Position numbers and translations under genes: made by a program
NCBI GenBank assembly: GCA_966111775.1
Contig: CBHWBD010000006.1
Span: 1-64,000 of the forward strand
Length of the DNA: 64,000 nucleotides
Direction: 5' to 3'
DNA from: Pelomonas sp966111775
GTDB taxonomy: Bacteria; Pseudomonadota; Gammaproteobacteria; Burkholderiales; Burkholderiaceae_C
Shown here: piece after piece, positions 44,751-53,244 of the stretch
Layout: every line of letters begins with the position of its first letter
How positions within the stretch are numbered: position 1 is the first letter of the stretch
The notes under the pieces: generated by a model
Told to the model about the DNA's origin: nothing
The model's input: only the letters and a program-made list of their open reading frames with translations
The model's database searches: none

Positions 44751-45049
44751 TGCTTGCGAGCCATCGTTTCGAGGGCGGAGCCGACCGTGGACACGGCCGT
44801 GTGCGAGCTGCTGGCCAGGAAGCTCATCTTCAGCGACATCGCGGTCAGCTCGGTGACGGCGGAGGGCGTGTCGCCGCCGCTGTTCATCGCATTGGAGGCG
44901 GTCTCGATGTCGCTGGCCTGCTTGTCCAGGGCCTTGCCCCAGGCATCGGCCATGGCTTCGAACCAGGAGCCGCCGCTGCCGTTGGTCTTGCCACCCGTGG
45001 TGCCGGTGACGGGAGCTGCGGCGAGGGTGTTGAGAAGCGTGTTGGACAT
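44747..45049 (-). CDS. sctF: SctF-like needle subunit
   Basis: 100 residues starting MSNTLLNTLAAAPV, with a strong AGGAGACTCCC Shine-Dalgarno. The C-terminal 60 residues are helical and end ALETMARKQ. It occupies the yscF position between sctD and sctI, and its size fits a needle protein. Sequence resemblance to classical YscF/MxiH is weak. Its last 35 residues match the last 35 of the protein at 54096 at 16 ungapped positions, so these two form a family here. Confidence 0.65.
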   Translation of the reverse strand: MSNTLLNTLAAAPVTGTTGGKTNGSGGSWFEAMADAWGKALDKQASDIETASNAMNSGGDTPSAVTELTAMSLKMSFLASSSHTAVSTVGSALETMARKQ

Positions 45050-45083
45050 GGGAGTCTCCTTGATGGAGGGTTGGGAAGAGGGC

Positions 45084-46061
45084 TCAGAGGGTCAGCCGCG
45101 TGCGCTGGCCGTCGCGTTCGACGACGACGGCGCGGCCGGCGATCTCGACGACGCGATGGCCGCTGGGCAGCAGGGCGCCGCTGAAGTAGCGGCTGCCATC
45201 GGCGGTGATGAAGTAGGGGCTGTCGGCGTTGTCGATGACGGCGACGAGGCGCTTGGCCGGGTCGTCCGGTGGGGGCGCGGCCGCGGCGGCCACGGCGGCG
45301 GGCGGCTGGTTGTCCACGCGCAGCGCGGGCAGGCGGGCGATGTCGCGTCGGGCCGCGGCTGCGGCGGCCTGCACCTTGGTGGCGTCGCGCTCCTGGGTGT
45401 GCAGCACCAGTTCACCCTCGGGCGACCAGCTCGCCTTGGCGCTGATGCCGTAGAGGCGGAAGACATCGACGGCGCCGGCCAGCAGGTCGGGGGCCGTGGC
45501 CGTGGCCGCCTGAGCGGGTGGCACGACCTTGGCCACGACCTGAGCGGCGTCGCGCAGCGTGCCGCCGCGCCAGGCCACCGACGCACCGCCGATGACCATG
45601 ACCAGGCCGAGGGCCGTCAACACGCCTTCGAGCATGGGGCGCGGCTTGGCCGCGGCGGCGATGCGCGGGACCGCGGGCTCGGCATCGTCATGCAGCACCG
45701 GCTCGGGCCAGTAGTCCTGATCGGCCGGGCCATAGGCCACCTGCGTGTCGCCCAGCTGCAGGGTCTGGCCCGGAGCCCAGGCATGCACGGTGACGCCGGG
45801 TGCCAACGGCTTGTCCGCCAGCACCGCCACGCCGGACACCAGCTGCACGCCGATGCGGTCCGCGGCGACCGGCACCAGGCGCAGCTGAAAGTCCACGTCG
45901 CTGGCGAGCAGGATGTCGGCGAACTGGGTGTCGGCCTGGTTGGACGCGTTCAGGCCGCAGACCAGCAGGTCCTGCTGGGCGTCCAGCCGCGCGCGCGCGC
46001 CGAGCTGGCGGCCGGCCAGGACGCGCAGTTCCAGCAGAGGGACGGGGTGGTGGGACTTCAT
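45084..46061 (-). CDS. sctD: SctD, T3SS inner-membrane ring protein
   Basis: 325 residues: N-terminal cytosolic FHA-like domain (LELRVLAGRQLGARARLDAQQDLLVCG, residues 9-36), one membrane helix at about 145-164 (EGVLTALGLVMVIGGASVAW), and a periplasmic part with BON-like segments (DVFRLYGISAKASWSPEGELVLHT). It connects SctC and SctJ rings. Its size is slightly below the family average. Confidence 0.85.
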   Translation of the reverse strand: MKSHHPVPLLELRVLAGRQLGARARLDAQQDLLVCGLNASNQADTQFADILLASDVDFQLRLVPVAADRIGVQLVSGVAVLADKPLAPGVTVHAWAPGQTLQLGDTQVAYGPADQDYWPEPVLHDDAEPAVPRIAAAAKPRPMLEGVLTALGLVMVIGGASVAWRGGTLRDAAQVVAKVVPPAQAATATAPDLLAGAVDVFRLYGISAKASWSPEGELVLHTQERDATKVQAAAAAARRDIARLPALRVDNQPPAAVAAAAAPPPDDPAKRLVAVIDNADSPYFITADGSRYFSGALLPSGHRVVEIAGRAVVVERDGQRTRLTL

Positions 46062-46067
46062 GGCGGA

Positions 46068-47879
46068 CTACTCCTGCTGCGCGGCGCCCTCGCCGCCCGT
46101 CGAGCCGGCGGGTGCGGCCGGGTTGGCTGGATTCACGAGAGGCTGGCGGGCTCTTTCCATCACGTCGGCCGTGGCCTTGCTGCTGGCCAGTCGGGGCGTG
46201 ATGAGGAACATGCGTTCGATGCGCTGGCCGCCTTTGCGCTGGGTCTTGAAGAGATTGCCCAGCAGCGGGATGTCGCCCAGCACCGGCACCTTGTCGACGC
46301 CGGCCGTCGAGCTGTCGCGCACCATGCCGCCGATCAGCAGGCTCTCGCCCTCGGAGATCAGGGCCTGGGTGTTGATGCCCGAGCGCTCGACGATGGGCAG
46401 GTTGTCCACGCTCTGGCCGGTCAGGCCGCCGTCCTCGATCTGCACCAGCAGCTTGATGCGGGCCGGCGCTTCGTCGCCGTCCTTGAACACATGCGGCGTG
46501 ACGCGCAGCCGCGTGCCGGCGGTGACGTTGAACAGGTCGACGTCCTCGCGGCCGGCAACGCGCACGTAGTAGGTCGAGCTGTTGTCGAACACCGCCTCGA
46601 CGTTGGAGAGCGTGACGACCTGGGGGCTGCTGACGACCTTGGCGGCGCCGTCGCTCTGCAGGGCGGTGATGCGGGCGACGAAGGGGTAGCGGTCACCGAT
46701 GACGGCGGAGATGACGCCGCCCTTGGCCGAAGGCGTCGGGTCGACCTGGCCATTGAGGCGGGTGTCGCTGGCCGTGCCGTTGCCAAACATCAGGCTGGAC
46801 AGGCCGTGGTTGTAGCGCCAGTTGATGCCGAGCTCGCGCATGCGGTCGGTGTTGACGTCGATGATGGTGGCCTCGATCTCCAGCGACTGCGGCTCGACGT
46901 CCAGCGACTTGATGAGGGCGGCATAGCGGTCCAGACGCTCGGGCAGGTCGCGCACGATGATGGCGTTCAGCCGCGGGTCGGCCTCGATGCGCGGCGCGAA
47001 GTCGGGCGGCGGCGCGGGCTCGGCCGCCTCGGGCTGGCCATAGCCAACCTGGGTCAGGGCCGCCACCAGGGTGTCGGTGCCGCGCACGCTGGGCGCGGCC
47101 TCGTCGACCAGGCCCAGCGTCGTCGTGTTGCGTGCGGACGCGCTGCGCACGCGCTGGCTGCCCTGGGCACGCGAGGGGTCGGTGGTCACGGCGGCGGCTC
47201 GGGCCTGCCGGGGCTGGCCAGTCAGCGAGCGCAGGATGCTGGCCACGCCGGGCAGCGTGGTCTGCTGGCCGCCGAAGCTCATCGGCACGTCCTGGGCCCA
47301 GGCATAGCGCAGGTAGAAGATGCGGTAGTCGGGCAGGGGCTGCTGCTGGGCCGGCGCCCAGGTCTTCATCGCGACGGCCGTCGTGCCGGGGCGCACCTGG
47401 CGCACCAGTTCGTCCACCTGCTGCACGAAGCGCTTGGCGCCCACGGCCAGCAGGGCGCCGTCGTCGCTGAACTTCAGCGTGTTGCGGGCATCGGGCAGTT
47501 GCAGAGCCTGCGCGGCGCGCTGCACCTGGGCGGCGGCGGCAGGCGTCAACAGATAGCTGCGCGTCTGGGTCTCGCCGGCCGGCGCGATGTAGAGAACGCC
47601 ACCGTCGTAGTAGCTGAGCAGGTTGTAGGCGCGGCTGAGGTCGCGCAGCAGCTTGGCCGGCGTGCCCTCGAAGCGGCCGTTGACCTGGCCCTGCACGCCG
47701 GTGGCGACGACGGGGATGTCGCTGCCCGAGAACAGGCCCTGCAGGAACTGCTCGATGGGCTGGTCGCGGGCCTCGAGCTTGACGGGGCGCAGGCCTTCGG
47801 GCAGCGGGGCAGCCAGCAGGGGCGCAGCTTGGGCCAGCAGCAGCGTGGCGGCTGCCGCGATCTTGAGGGTGGAGGTCAT
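46068..47879 (-). CDS. sctC: SctC, T3SS outer-membrane secretin
   Basis: 603 residues with a signal peptide (MTSTLKIAAAATLLLAQAAPLLA). N0/N1-type domains open the mature part (LRPVKLEARDQPIEQFLQGLFSGSDIPVVATGVQGQVNGRF). The secretin domain includes NAIIVRDLPERLDRYAALIKSLDVEPQSLEIEATIIDV and GESLLIGGMVRDSSTAGVDKVPVLGDIPLLGNLFKTQ. It forms the outer-membrane channel. Start overlaps the sctV stop by ATGA. Confidence 0.95.
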   Translation of the reverse strand: MTSTLKIAAAATLLLAQAAPLLAAPLPEGLRPVKLEARDQPIEQFLQGLFSGSDIPVVATGVQGQVNGRFEGTPAKLLRDLSRAYNLLSYYDGGVLYIAPAGETQTRSYLLTPAAAAQVQRAAQALQLPDARNTLKFSDDGALLAVGAKRFVQQVDELVRQVRPGTTAVAMKTWAPAQQQPLPDYRIFYLRYAWAQDVPMSFGGQQTTLPGVASILRSLTGQPRQARAAAVTTDPSRAQGSQRVRSASARNTTTLGLVDEAAPSVRGTDTLVAALTQVGYGQPEAAEPAPPPDFAPRIEADPRLNAIIVRDLPERLDRYAALIKSLDVEPQSLEIEATIIDVNTDRMRELGINWRYNHGLSSLMFGNGTASDTRLNGQVDPTPSAKGGVISAVIGDRYPFVARITALQSDGAAKVVSSPQVVTLSNVEAVFDNSSTYYVRVAGREDVDLFNVTAGTRLRVTPHVFKDGDEAPARIKLLVQIEDGGLTGQSVDNLPIVERSGINTQALISEGESLLIGGMVRDSSTAGVDKVPVLGDIPLLGNLFKTQRKGGQRIERMFLITPRLASSKATADVMERARQPLVNPANPAAPAGSTGGEGAAQQE

Positions 47880-49852
47880 GCGGCGAGCAGCGCGGCCTGC
47901 GGGGCAGGCGCGTCGATTCTGGGTGGGGGCAGATGCAGCAGCGGCGTCAACCGCAGCGTGGGCAGCAGCTCGTGGAAGGACAGCACCGGCATGTCGAAGC
48001 ACTCGGTCTCGATGAGCTTGCGCAGATGCCAGCGCAGGTCGATGGCGCAGACCAGGGCCTGGGGCTTGAGCGCCTCGACCTGGGCCTGCACCTCGGCGGC
48101 GAACTGGCGGGCCACGTCGGGCGAGATGGCGAGCTGGGTCACGCCGCCGCTGACGTGCAGGTTCTGGCGCATCAGGTTCTCGAGCTCGGGCGACAGCATC
48201 AGGGCCTGCAGCTCGCCACCCGGGCAGATGCGGTGGTGGGTCTGGCGGCGCAGCGCGATGCGCGTCATCTCCGTCAGGGCCTGCACGTCCTTCTCGCGCT
48301 GGCTGGCGTCGGCCAGGGCCTCGAGGATGTCGCGCAGGTTGCGGATGGAGACCTCCTCGGAAACGAGGCGGCGCAGCACCTCGGTGACCTTCTGCACCGG
48401 CAGGGCGCGCAGCACTTCCTTGACCACATCGGCCAGCTCGGCCTGGGCGCGGGTCAGCAGCTCGCTGGTCTCCTGGATGCCGACGAAGAGGGCGGCGTTG
48501 CGGCGCAGGGCCTGCTGCACCTGCCGGGCCAGGGCTCGCGGGTCGCCGCTGATGTCGCCTTCGGACAGCGGCACCTCGTGGGCCAGCAGGCGCCAGCCTT
48601 CGCGGCCGAGGCGGCCGTGCAGGGCCACGCGCGGCAGCGGCAGGCCCTGGTCGAGCTGCAGTTCGTCCAGCATCGCCTCGATGGCGCGCGTCACGGCAAT
48701 GCCGCCGTCGGCTAGCAGGGACTGGGGCAGCTCCAGCAGCAGCGGCACCGAGGGACGCAGGCGCGGCTGGGCCGTCTTCAGCGCGCTGGCCTTGGGCCGG
48801 CGGCGCCTGGGGCCGAGCTCGGGCAGGTGCTGGGCCAGCCAGTCGCGGCCCCAGGGCGTCAGCATGACGCCGGCCGTGCCGAAGACGACGGCCAGCAGGC
48901 CGAAGACCAGCGGCGGAAAGCCCGGCACCGTGGCCAGCAGCAGGCAGATGCCGGCGGCCATCATGTGCACGCGTGGCTTGGCGCCAAGCTGCTTGCGGAT
49001 GGCGTCGCCGAGATGGCGGTCGTTCTCGTCGTCGTTGGTGCGCGTGACCAGCAGACCGGCGGCCATGGCGCCGAGCAGGGCGGGGATCTGCGCCACCATG
49101 CCTTCGCCGATGGACAGGATGGAGTAGCGGTGCACCGCGTCGGCCAGGCTCAGGTCCTGCTGCAGCACGCCGATGGCCAGGCCGCCGAGCAGGTTGATGA
49201 GGATGATGACGATGCCGGCGATGGCGTCGCCTTTCACGAACTTCATCGCGCCGTCGAGGCTGCCGTGCAGCTTGCTCTCCAGCTCCAGCGTGCGGCGGCG
49301 GCGCTTGGCCTCGTCCTTGTCGATGAGGCCGGAGCGCAGGTCGGAGTCGATGGACAGCTGCTTGCCCGGCATCGCGTCCAGCGAGAAGCGCGCCGCGACC
49401 TCGGCCACGCGCTCAGCGCCCTTGGCGATGACGATGAACTGCACCACCGTGATGATGAGGAAGACCACCAGGCCCACCACCAGGTTGCCGCCGGCCACCA
49501 GCTTGCCGAAGGTGGCGATGATGTGGCCGCCGTCGGCGTGCAGCAGGATGAGGCGCGTCGTCGCGATGGACAGGGCCAGCCGGAACAGCGTCGTCATCAG
49601 CAGCACGCTGGGGAAGACCGAGAACTCCAGCGGCCCGGCCACATAGACGGCGATCAGGATCAGCACCAGGCCCGAGGCGATGTTGACGGCCACCAGCAGG
49701 TCGATCAGCCACAGCGGCAGCGGCAGCACCATCAAGGCCACGATGGCCACGATGCCGGCGACCAGGAAGAGGTCGCTGAAGCGGGCGATCAGGCCCTCGC
49801 GCGGCCGGTCGGTCGCGGCGAAGTAGCCGGAGAGGCCGTCCCTTGCGCTCAT
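47876..49852 (-). CDS. sctV: SctV, T3SS export gate protein
   Basis: 658 residues, FlhA/YscV family. Eight membrane helices in the N-terminal half; the FHIPEP-like region is FSVFPSVLLMTTLFRLALSIATTRLILLHADGG; GERVAEVAARFSLDAMPGKQLSIDSDLRSGLI is the conserved cytosolic loop. The large C-terminal cytoplasmic domain (from about 350) builds the nonameric ring for chaperone docking. The gene overlaps both neighbours. Confidence 0.96.
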   Translation of the reverse strand: MSARDGLSGYFAATDRPREGLIARFSDLFLVAGIVAIVALMVLPLPLWLIDLLVAVNIASGLVLILIAVYVAGPLEFSVFPSVLLMTTLFRLALSIATTRLILLHADGGHIIATFGKLVAGGNLVVGLVVFLIITVVQFIVIAKGAERVAEVAARFSLDAMPGKQLSIDSDLRSGLIDKDEAKRRRRTLELESKLHGSLDGAMKFVKGDAIAGIVIILINLLGGLAIGVLQQDLSLADAVHRYSILSIGEGMVAQIPALLGAMAAGLLVTRTNDDENDRHLGDAIRKQLGAKPRVHMMAAGICLLLATVPGFPPLVFGLLAVVFGTAGVMLTPWGRDWLAQHLPELGPRRRRPKASALKTAQPRLRPSVPLLLELPQSLLADGGIAVTRAIEAMLDELQLDQGLPLPRVALHGRLGREGWRLLAHEVPLSEGDISGDPRALARQVQQALRRNAALFVGIQETSELLTRAQAELADVVKEVLRALPVQKVTEVLRRLVSEEVSIRNLRDILEALADASQREKDVQALTEMTRIALRRQTHHRICPGGELQALMLSPELENLMRQNLHVSGGVTQLAISPDVARQFAAEVQAQVEALKPQALVCAIDLRWHLRKLIETECFDMPVLSFHELLPTLRLTPLLHLPPPRIDAPAPQAALLAA

Positions 49853-50598
49853 GCAGGGGCTCCAGAGAAGCGGCGGCGCAGTTCGGCGTAGACCGCCATC
49901 ACGTCGCGCACATAGGCCTGGGTCTCGGCATAGGGCGGTACGCGGCGGCCATGGCGCTCGACGGCGCCCTCGCCGGCGTTGTAGGCCGCCAGCACCAGGC
50001 GCAGGTCGTTGCCGAAGCGGGCCTGCAACTGCTTCAGGTAACGGGCCGAGGCTTCCAGATTGCCTTGCGGCGTCAGCAGCTCGCGGTCGGCCTGGGCCAG
50101 ACCCATGCTGCGGCCGGTGGCGGGCATGACCTGCATCAGGCCGCGCGCGCCGGCCGGCGAGATGGCCTGGCTCTGGTGGCGCGACTCGATGTGGGCCACG
50201 GCGTGCAGCAGCAACGGGTCGATGTCGTGGCGCTGGGCCACCTCGGCCATCAGCGGTGCCAGCGCGCGGATGCGGGCCTGGCCGGCGCTGTCGCGGCTGG
50301 TCGGCAGCGGTGTGGCCTCGGCGAGCGGCGTCGGCCGCGGCATGACGGGTGCCGCGACCGGCTCGGCGACGACCGGCTCGGGCTCGACGACGGTGGGCAG
50401 GGGCGCAGGCGTGCGCACCAGCGTCGCCAGGCACAGCTTCTCCGCCAGCGCGAAGCCGCTGGCGCCCGTGGCCGGGGCGCCGTCCAGCAAGGCTTCGGCC
50501 GAAAGGGATGGGCAAGCCGGCGCCGCCTGGGCGCTCCACATGCCAACACCTAACGCGGCGGTCGCCATGACCTGGCAGATCCGTTGGAGTCCGAACAC
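49849..50598 (-). CDS. T3SS-associated lytic transglycosylase
   Basis: 249 residues, SLT-type. Signal-peptide-like N terminus from a GTG start (MFGLQRICQVMATAALGVGMWSAQA); Pro-rich linker; catalytic domain from about 105 with Glu138 in AHIESRHQSQAISPAGARGLMQVMPATG and AAYNAGEGAVERHG. It opens peptidoglycan for injectisome assembly. It is the first gene of the minus-strand operon and overlaps sctV. Confidence 0.88.
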   Translation of the reverse strand: MFGLQRICQVMATAALGVGMWSAQAAPACPSLSAEALLDGAPATGASGFALAEKLCLATLVRTPAPLPTVVEPEPVVAEPVAAPVMPRPTPLAEATPLPTSRDSAGQARIRALAPLMAEVAQRHDIDPLLLHAVAHIESRHQSQAISPAGARGLMQVMPATGRSMGLAQADRELLTPQGNLEASARYLKQLQARFGNDLRLVLAAYNAGEGAVERHGRRVPPYAETQAYVRDVMAVYAELRRRFSGAPA

Positions 50599-50833
50599 CT
50601 GTTGTCTTCCCTGTTTTTGGACGGGCGGACTATGCGGGCAAGGTCTGCGGTCTTGTTGACCATTGCAAGCAGACGTAACTGACTAACCCGTAGACATCGC
50701 TCCTTTGTATGTATTGAGGGCCCCCCCACGTTTACGCGTGGAAACATCTGCTGCACCGCCGCAATGGCGGACCGGGCATCGTTCGCTCCCGCCTGGCCAA
50801 GCACCACACCGTGGGCCGCACGGCGCGAGGCCC

Positions 50834-50898
50834 CCTAGAAGTAGGTCTGGCCTGAAAACAAGTTTTCACAAACCCCGTTTGCACCCCCTAGAAATAGG
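50834..50898. promoter_or_regulatory. Two CCTA-N4-TAGG dyads flanking a perfect palindrome
   Basis: CCTAGAAGTAGG (50834-50845) and CCTAGAAATAGG (50887-50898), each preceded by a C-run, lie 53 bases apart. Exactly between them is TGAAAAC-AA-GTTTTCA (50853-50868). The region 50599-50910 separates sctU from the minus-strand T3SS operon and must hold both promoters. Candidate sites for the operon's own response regulator (inference). Confidence 0.5.
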
Positions 50899-50910
50899 TG
50901 TTAGGGAGCC

Positions 50911-52128
50911 ATGGCCGACGACAGCGGCGACAAGACCGAACAACCCACGCAGAAGCGCCTGCAGGACGCCCGCAAGAAGGGTGACGTCGCCAAGGGCAAG
51001 GAGCTGACGAGCACGGCGACGTTGCTCGTCTGGCTCGTGATGGGTGCGTTATGCCTGCGCCTGGGCTGCGAGCGCGTCGCCGCCCTGTGCGAGAGCCTGT
51101 TCGCGCGCGTGTCGGCCGGCTGGCGCGAGGAGGGCTTCGGCCATATCGCGGCCCTGCTGGGCTGGCAGAGCGTGGAACTGACCGTGCTGCTGGTGGCCCT
51201 GCTCGTCATCCCGGTCGCGGCCCTGGGCACGCTGGTCGAGTTCCTGCAGGCCGGGCCGGTGCTGGCCTTCGAGAAGGTCGCGCCCAAGCTCGAGCACCTC
51301 AACCCGGCCGAAGGGCTGAAGCGCATGTTCTCGCTGGACAACCTCGTCGAGCTGATCAAGGGCATCCTGAAGACGGCGCTGCTGCTGGGCATCGGTTGGG
51401 CGGTGGCCAGGCTGCTGCTGCCCGACGCGATGCGGCTGGCCCTGGACACCGCGCAGCCGGCCCAGCATCTCGGCGGCCTGATCTGGGAGGGCACGGTCAA
51501 GACCCTGGCCTGGACGGTCGGCGTGTTCTTCGGTGTGGCCTTTCTCGACACGCTGTGGACCCGCCACCGCTTCACCAAGAAGATGCGCATGAGCATGCGC
51601 GACATCAAGCAGGAGATGAAGGAGAGCGAAGGCGATCCGCATCTGAAGCAGCAGCGCAAGCAGGCCCATGCGGAATGGAGCCAGCGCAACCAGCAGGCCG
51701 CGGCGCGCGGCGCCAATGCCCTGGTCGTCAACCCGACGCACGTGGCCATCGCCATCGACTTCGAACCGGGCCGCTGCCCGGTGCCCACCGTCAGCGCCAA
51801 GGGCGAGGACCATGTCGCCCGCGCCATGCGCGAGGCCGCCGAGGGAGCCGGCGTGCCCATCGTGCGCAACGTGCCGCTGGCCCGCGAGCTGCTTGCGCGC
51901 TGCGAGGAGGGGGAGGTCATTCCACCCGACCTCTTCGACGTGCTGGCCGAGGTCATCGTCTGGGCCGAGGGCGTGCGCGAGCAGCTGAAGTGGGAGGCCG
52001 GGCGCGCCGACCCTCACCGGCGCCACGAGATGCCTGCCGAGCCGCCGCGCATGCGGCCGGCCCCCGGCGAAGACCTGACCCCTCACCCTGACCTGGACCC
52101 GCGCGCCGTGCCGGCCGAAGCATCATGA
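50911..52128 (+). CDS. sctU: SctU, T3SS autoprotease/export switch
   Basis: 405 residues, FlhB/YscU family: N-terminal DKTEQPTQKRLQDARKKGDVAKGKEL, four membrane helices, then the cytosolic domain with the autocleavage motif NPTH at 274-277 (ALVVNPTHVAIAI). The C-terminal tail of about 45 residues beyond the usual end is Pro/Arg-rich (HRRHEMPAEPPRMRP). It is divergent from the rest of the operon, which is less common. Confidence 0.95.
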   Translation: MADDSGDKTEQPTQKRLQDARKKGDVAKGKELTSTATLLVWLVMGALCLRLGCERVAALCESLFARVSAGWREEGFGHIAALLGWQSVELTVLLVALLVIPVAALGTLVEFLQAGPVLAFEKVAPKLEHLNPAEGLKRMFSLDNLVELIKGILKTALLLGIGWAVARLLLPDAMRLALDTAQPAQHLGGLIWEGTVKTLAWTVGVFFGVAFLDTLWTRHRFTKKMRMSMRDIKQEMKESEGDPHLKQQRKQAHAEWSQRNQQAAARGANALVVNPTHVAIAIDFEPGRCPVPTVSAKGEDHVARAMREAAEGAGVPIVRNVPLARELLARCEEGEVIPPDLFDVLAEVIVWAEGVREQLKWEAGRADPHRRHEMPAEPPRMRPAPGEDLTPHPDLDPRAVPAEAS

Positions 52129-52169
52129 AACTGCCCCTCGCCCACCCTCGCTTCGCTGAACGCGAGCGA

Positions 52170-52268
52170 GTCCGGTCGGCCCCCCGAGGGGGCGGCGATG
52201 CTCGCGGCATCAAACCGCGAGCACATCGCCAGTCGGGCCGGCTAGGGAGCGGCCCGGCGCTCGGCCCG
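52170..52268 (+). repeat. Dispersed hairpin-rich repeat, copy 2
   Basis: The core stem GGCGATGCTCGCGG / CCGCGAGCA(CA)TCGCC occupies 52194-52230 and is preceded by a CCCCCGAGGGGG mini-hairpin. GGGCCGGCT and CCCGGCGCTCGGCCCG follow. All parts recur in the same order at 6283-6460. Confidence 0.7.
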
Positions 52269-52321
52269 CAATTACCCAATTTCATGCGGCCCAGCGGGCG
52301 TTGGTTCCGAGGAATGCTCAC

Positions 52322-52615
52322 ATGCAAGACCTGATGCTCAACCTCGCCAGCACCGTCGCGGCCCTGGCCTTCGTGCTGCTGCTGGCCTGGGTGCTGATCC
52401 GCGGCTGGCGGCGGCTGCAGAACCTGGGCGGCCGCGTGCCGGGCGCCGATGGCGAGGCCCTGCGCTTCGTGCGCGCCCTGCCCGTCGGCGCGCGCGAGCG
52501 AGTCGTGCTGATGGACCACGCCGGCGAGCGCTGGATGCTGGGCGTCACGGCCGGGGGCATCAGCCTGCTGGCGCGCTGGCCGCAGGGCGAGACGCCGCCG
52601 GAGCGCCAGCCGTGA
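52322..52615 (+). CDS. FliO-like protein next to sctU
   Basis: 97 residues: one membrane helix (LNLASTVAALAFVLLLAWVLIRGW, about 6-30) and a small soluble domain with the FliO hallmark GARERVVLMDHAGERWMLGVTAGGISLLARWP, closely parallel to FliO of flagella (GARERVV..D....R..LGVTAG.I.LL). FliO assists assembly of FliP, the SctR homologue. It has a GAGGA Shine-Dalgarno and follows sctU after the repeat. No flagellar genes are in the window. Its stop overlaps the GTG start of the next gene. Confidence 0.8.
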   Translation: MQDLMLNLASTVAALAFVLLLAWVLIRGWRRLQNLGGRVPGADGEALRFVRALPVGARERVVLMDHAGERWMLGVTAGGISLLARWPQGETPPERQP

Positions 52616-53244
52616 CGACCTTTGCGCATCAGGACGCGCGGTTGCGGCTGAGCGAGTTCGGCGCCGGCGATGCGGCCGACATCCAGGGCCTGCATGCCGA
52701 CCCGCGCGTGCGCGCCCTGCTGCCCGACGAGCAGCCCCTGCACGAGTTGCGCTGGGCCCAGGCCTTCACCGCCTGCCTCGGTGACTTCTATCGCCGCCAT
52801 CCCGGTCTGGGCATCTGGCGCTGCGCCGTGCCGCAGCAGGACGCGCCCGAGCAGTTCGCCGGCTGGTTCAGCCTGATGCCGGTGCAGGCAAGCCCCGGCA
52901 GCCCGGTCCAGGCCGGTGAAGCCGAGCTGGGCAGCCGCCTCAGGCCCGAGCATTGGGGCAGCGGCCTCAGCCTTGCGGGCGGCGAGGTGCTGCTTCGCCA
53001 TGCCTTCGAGACCCTCGGCCTGCCGCGGGTCTGGGGCATCTGCCATCCGGACAACCGTGGCGCCCGTGTCTGCCTGCAAGCCCTGGGCTTCACGCCGCGC
53101 AGCACGGCCCTCTACGAAGGCCAGCCCTCCGAGCACCATGCCCTGGACGCCGCGACCTGGTCGGCCGTCCGCACCCTCAGCCGCCGCGACCGCCTGCGCC
53201 GGGTCCGGCGTGCGGTCCCACCCTCAACCCTCGCCCCGTCATGA
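52612..53244 (+). CDS. GNAT family N-acetyltransferase
   Basis: 210 residues of the RimJ/RimL-like GNAT type: LRLSEFGAGDAADIQGLHADPRV at the start, AELGSRLRPEHWGSGLSLAGGEVLLRHAFETLGLPRVWGICHPDNRGARVCLQALGF in the acetyl-CoA-binding core. It starts at GTG with a GTGA overlap to the FliO-like gene, and its stop is again overlapped by the next gene. The substrate is unknown; an amine or protein N terminus is typical. Confidence 0.8.
   Translation: MTTFAHQDARLRLSEFGAGDAADIQGLHADPRVRALLPDEQPLHELRWAQAFTACLGDFYRRHPGLGIWRCAVPQQDAPEQFAGWFSLMPVQASPGSPVQAGEAELGSRLRPEHWGSGLSLAGGEVLLRHAFETLGLPRVWGICHPDNRGARVCLQALGFTPRSTALYEGQPSEHHALDAATWSAVRTLSRRDRLRRVRRAVPPSTLAPS

Noticed and set aside
44331..49127. A 1598-residue plus-strand open frame opposite sctI to sctV
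   Set aside because: The minus strand encodes six well-supported T3SS proteins here; the plus frame has low-complexity composition typical of codon-bias shadows.
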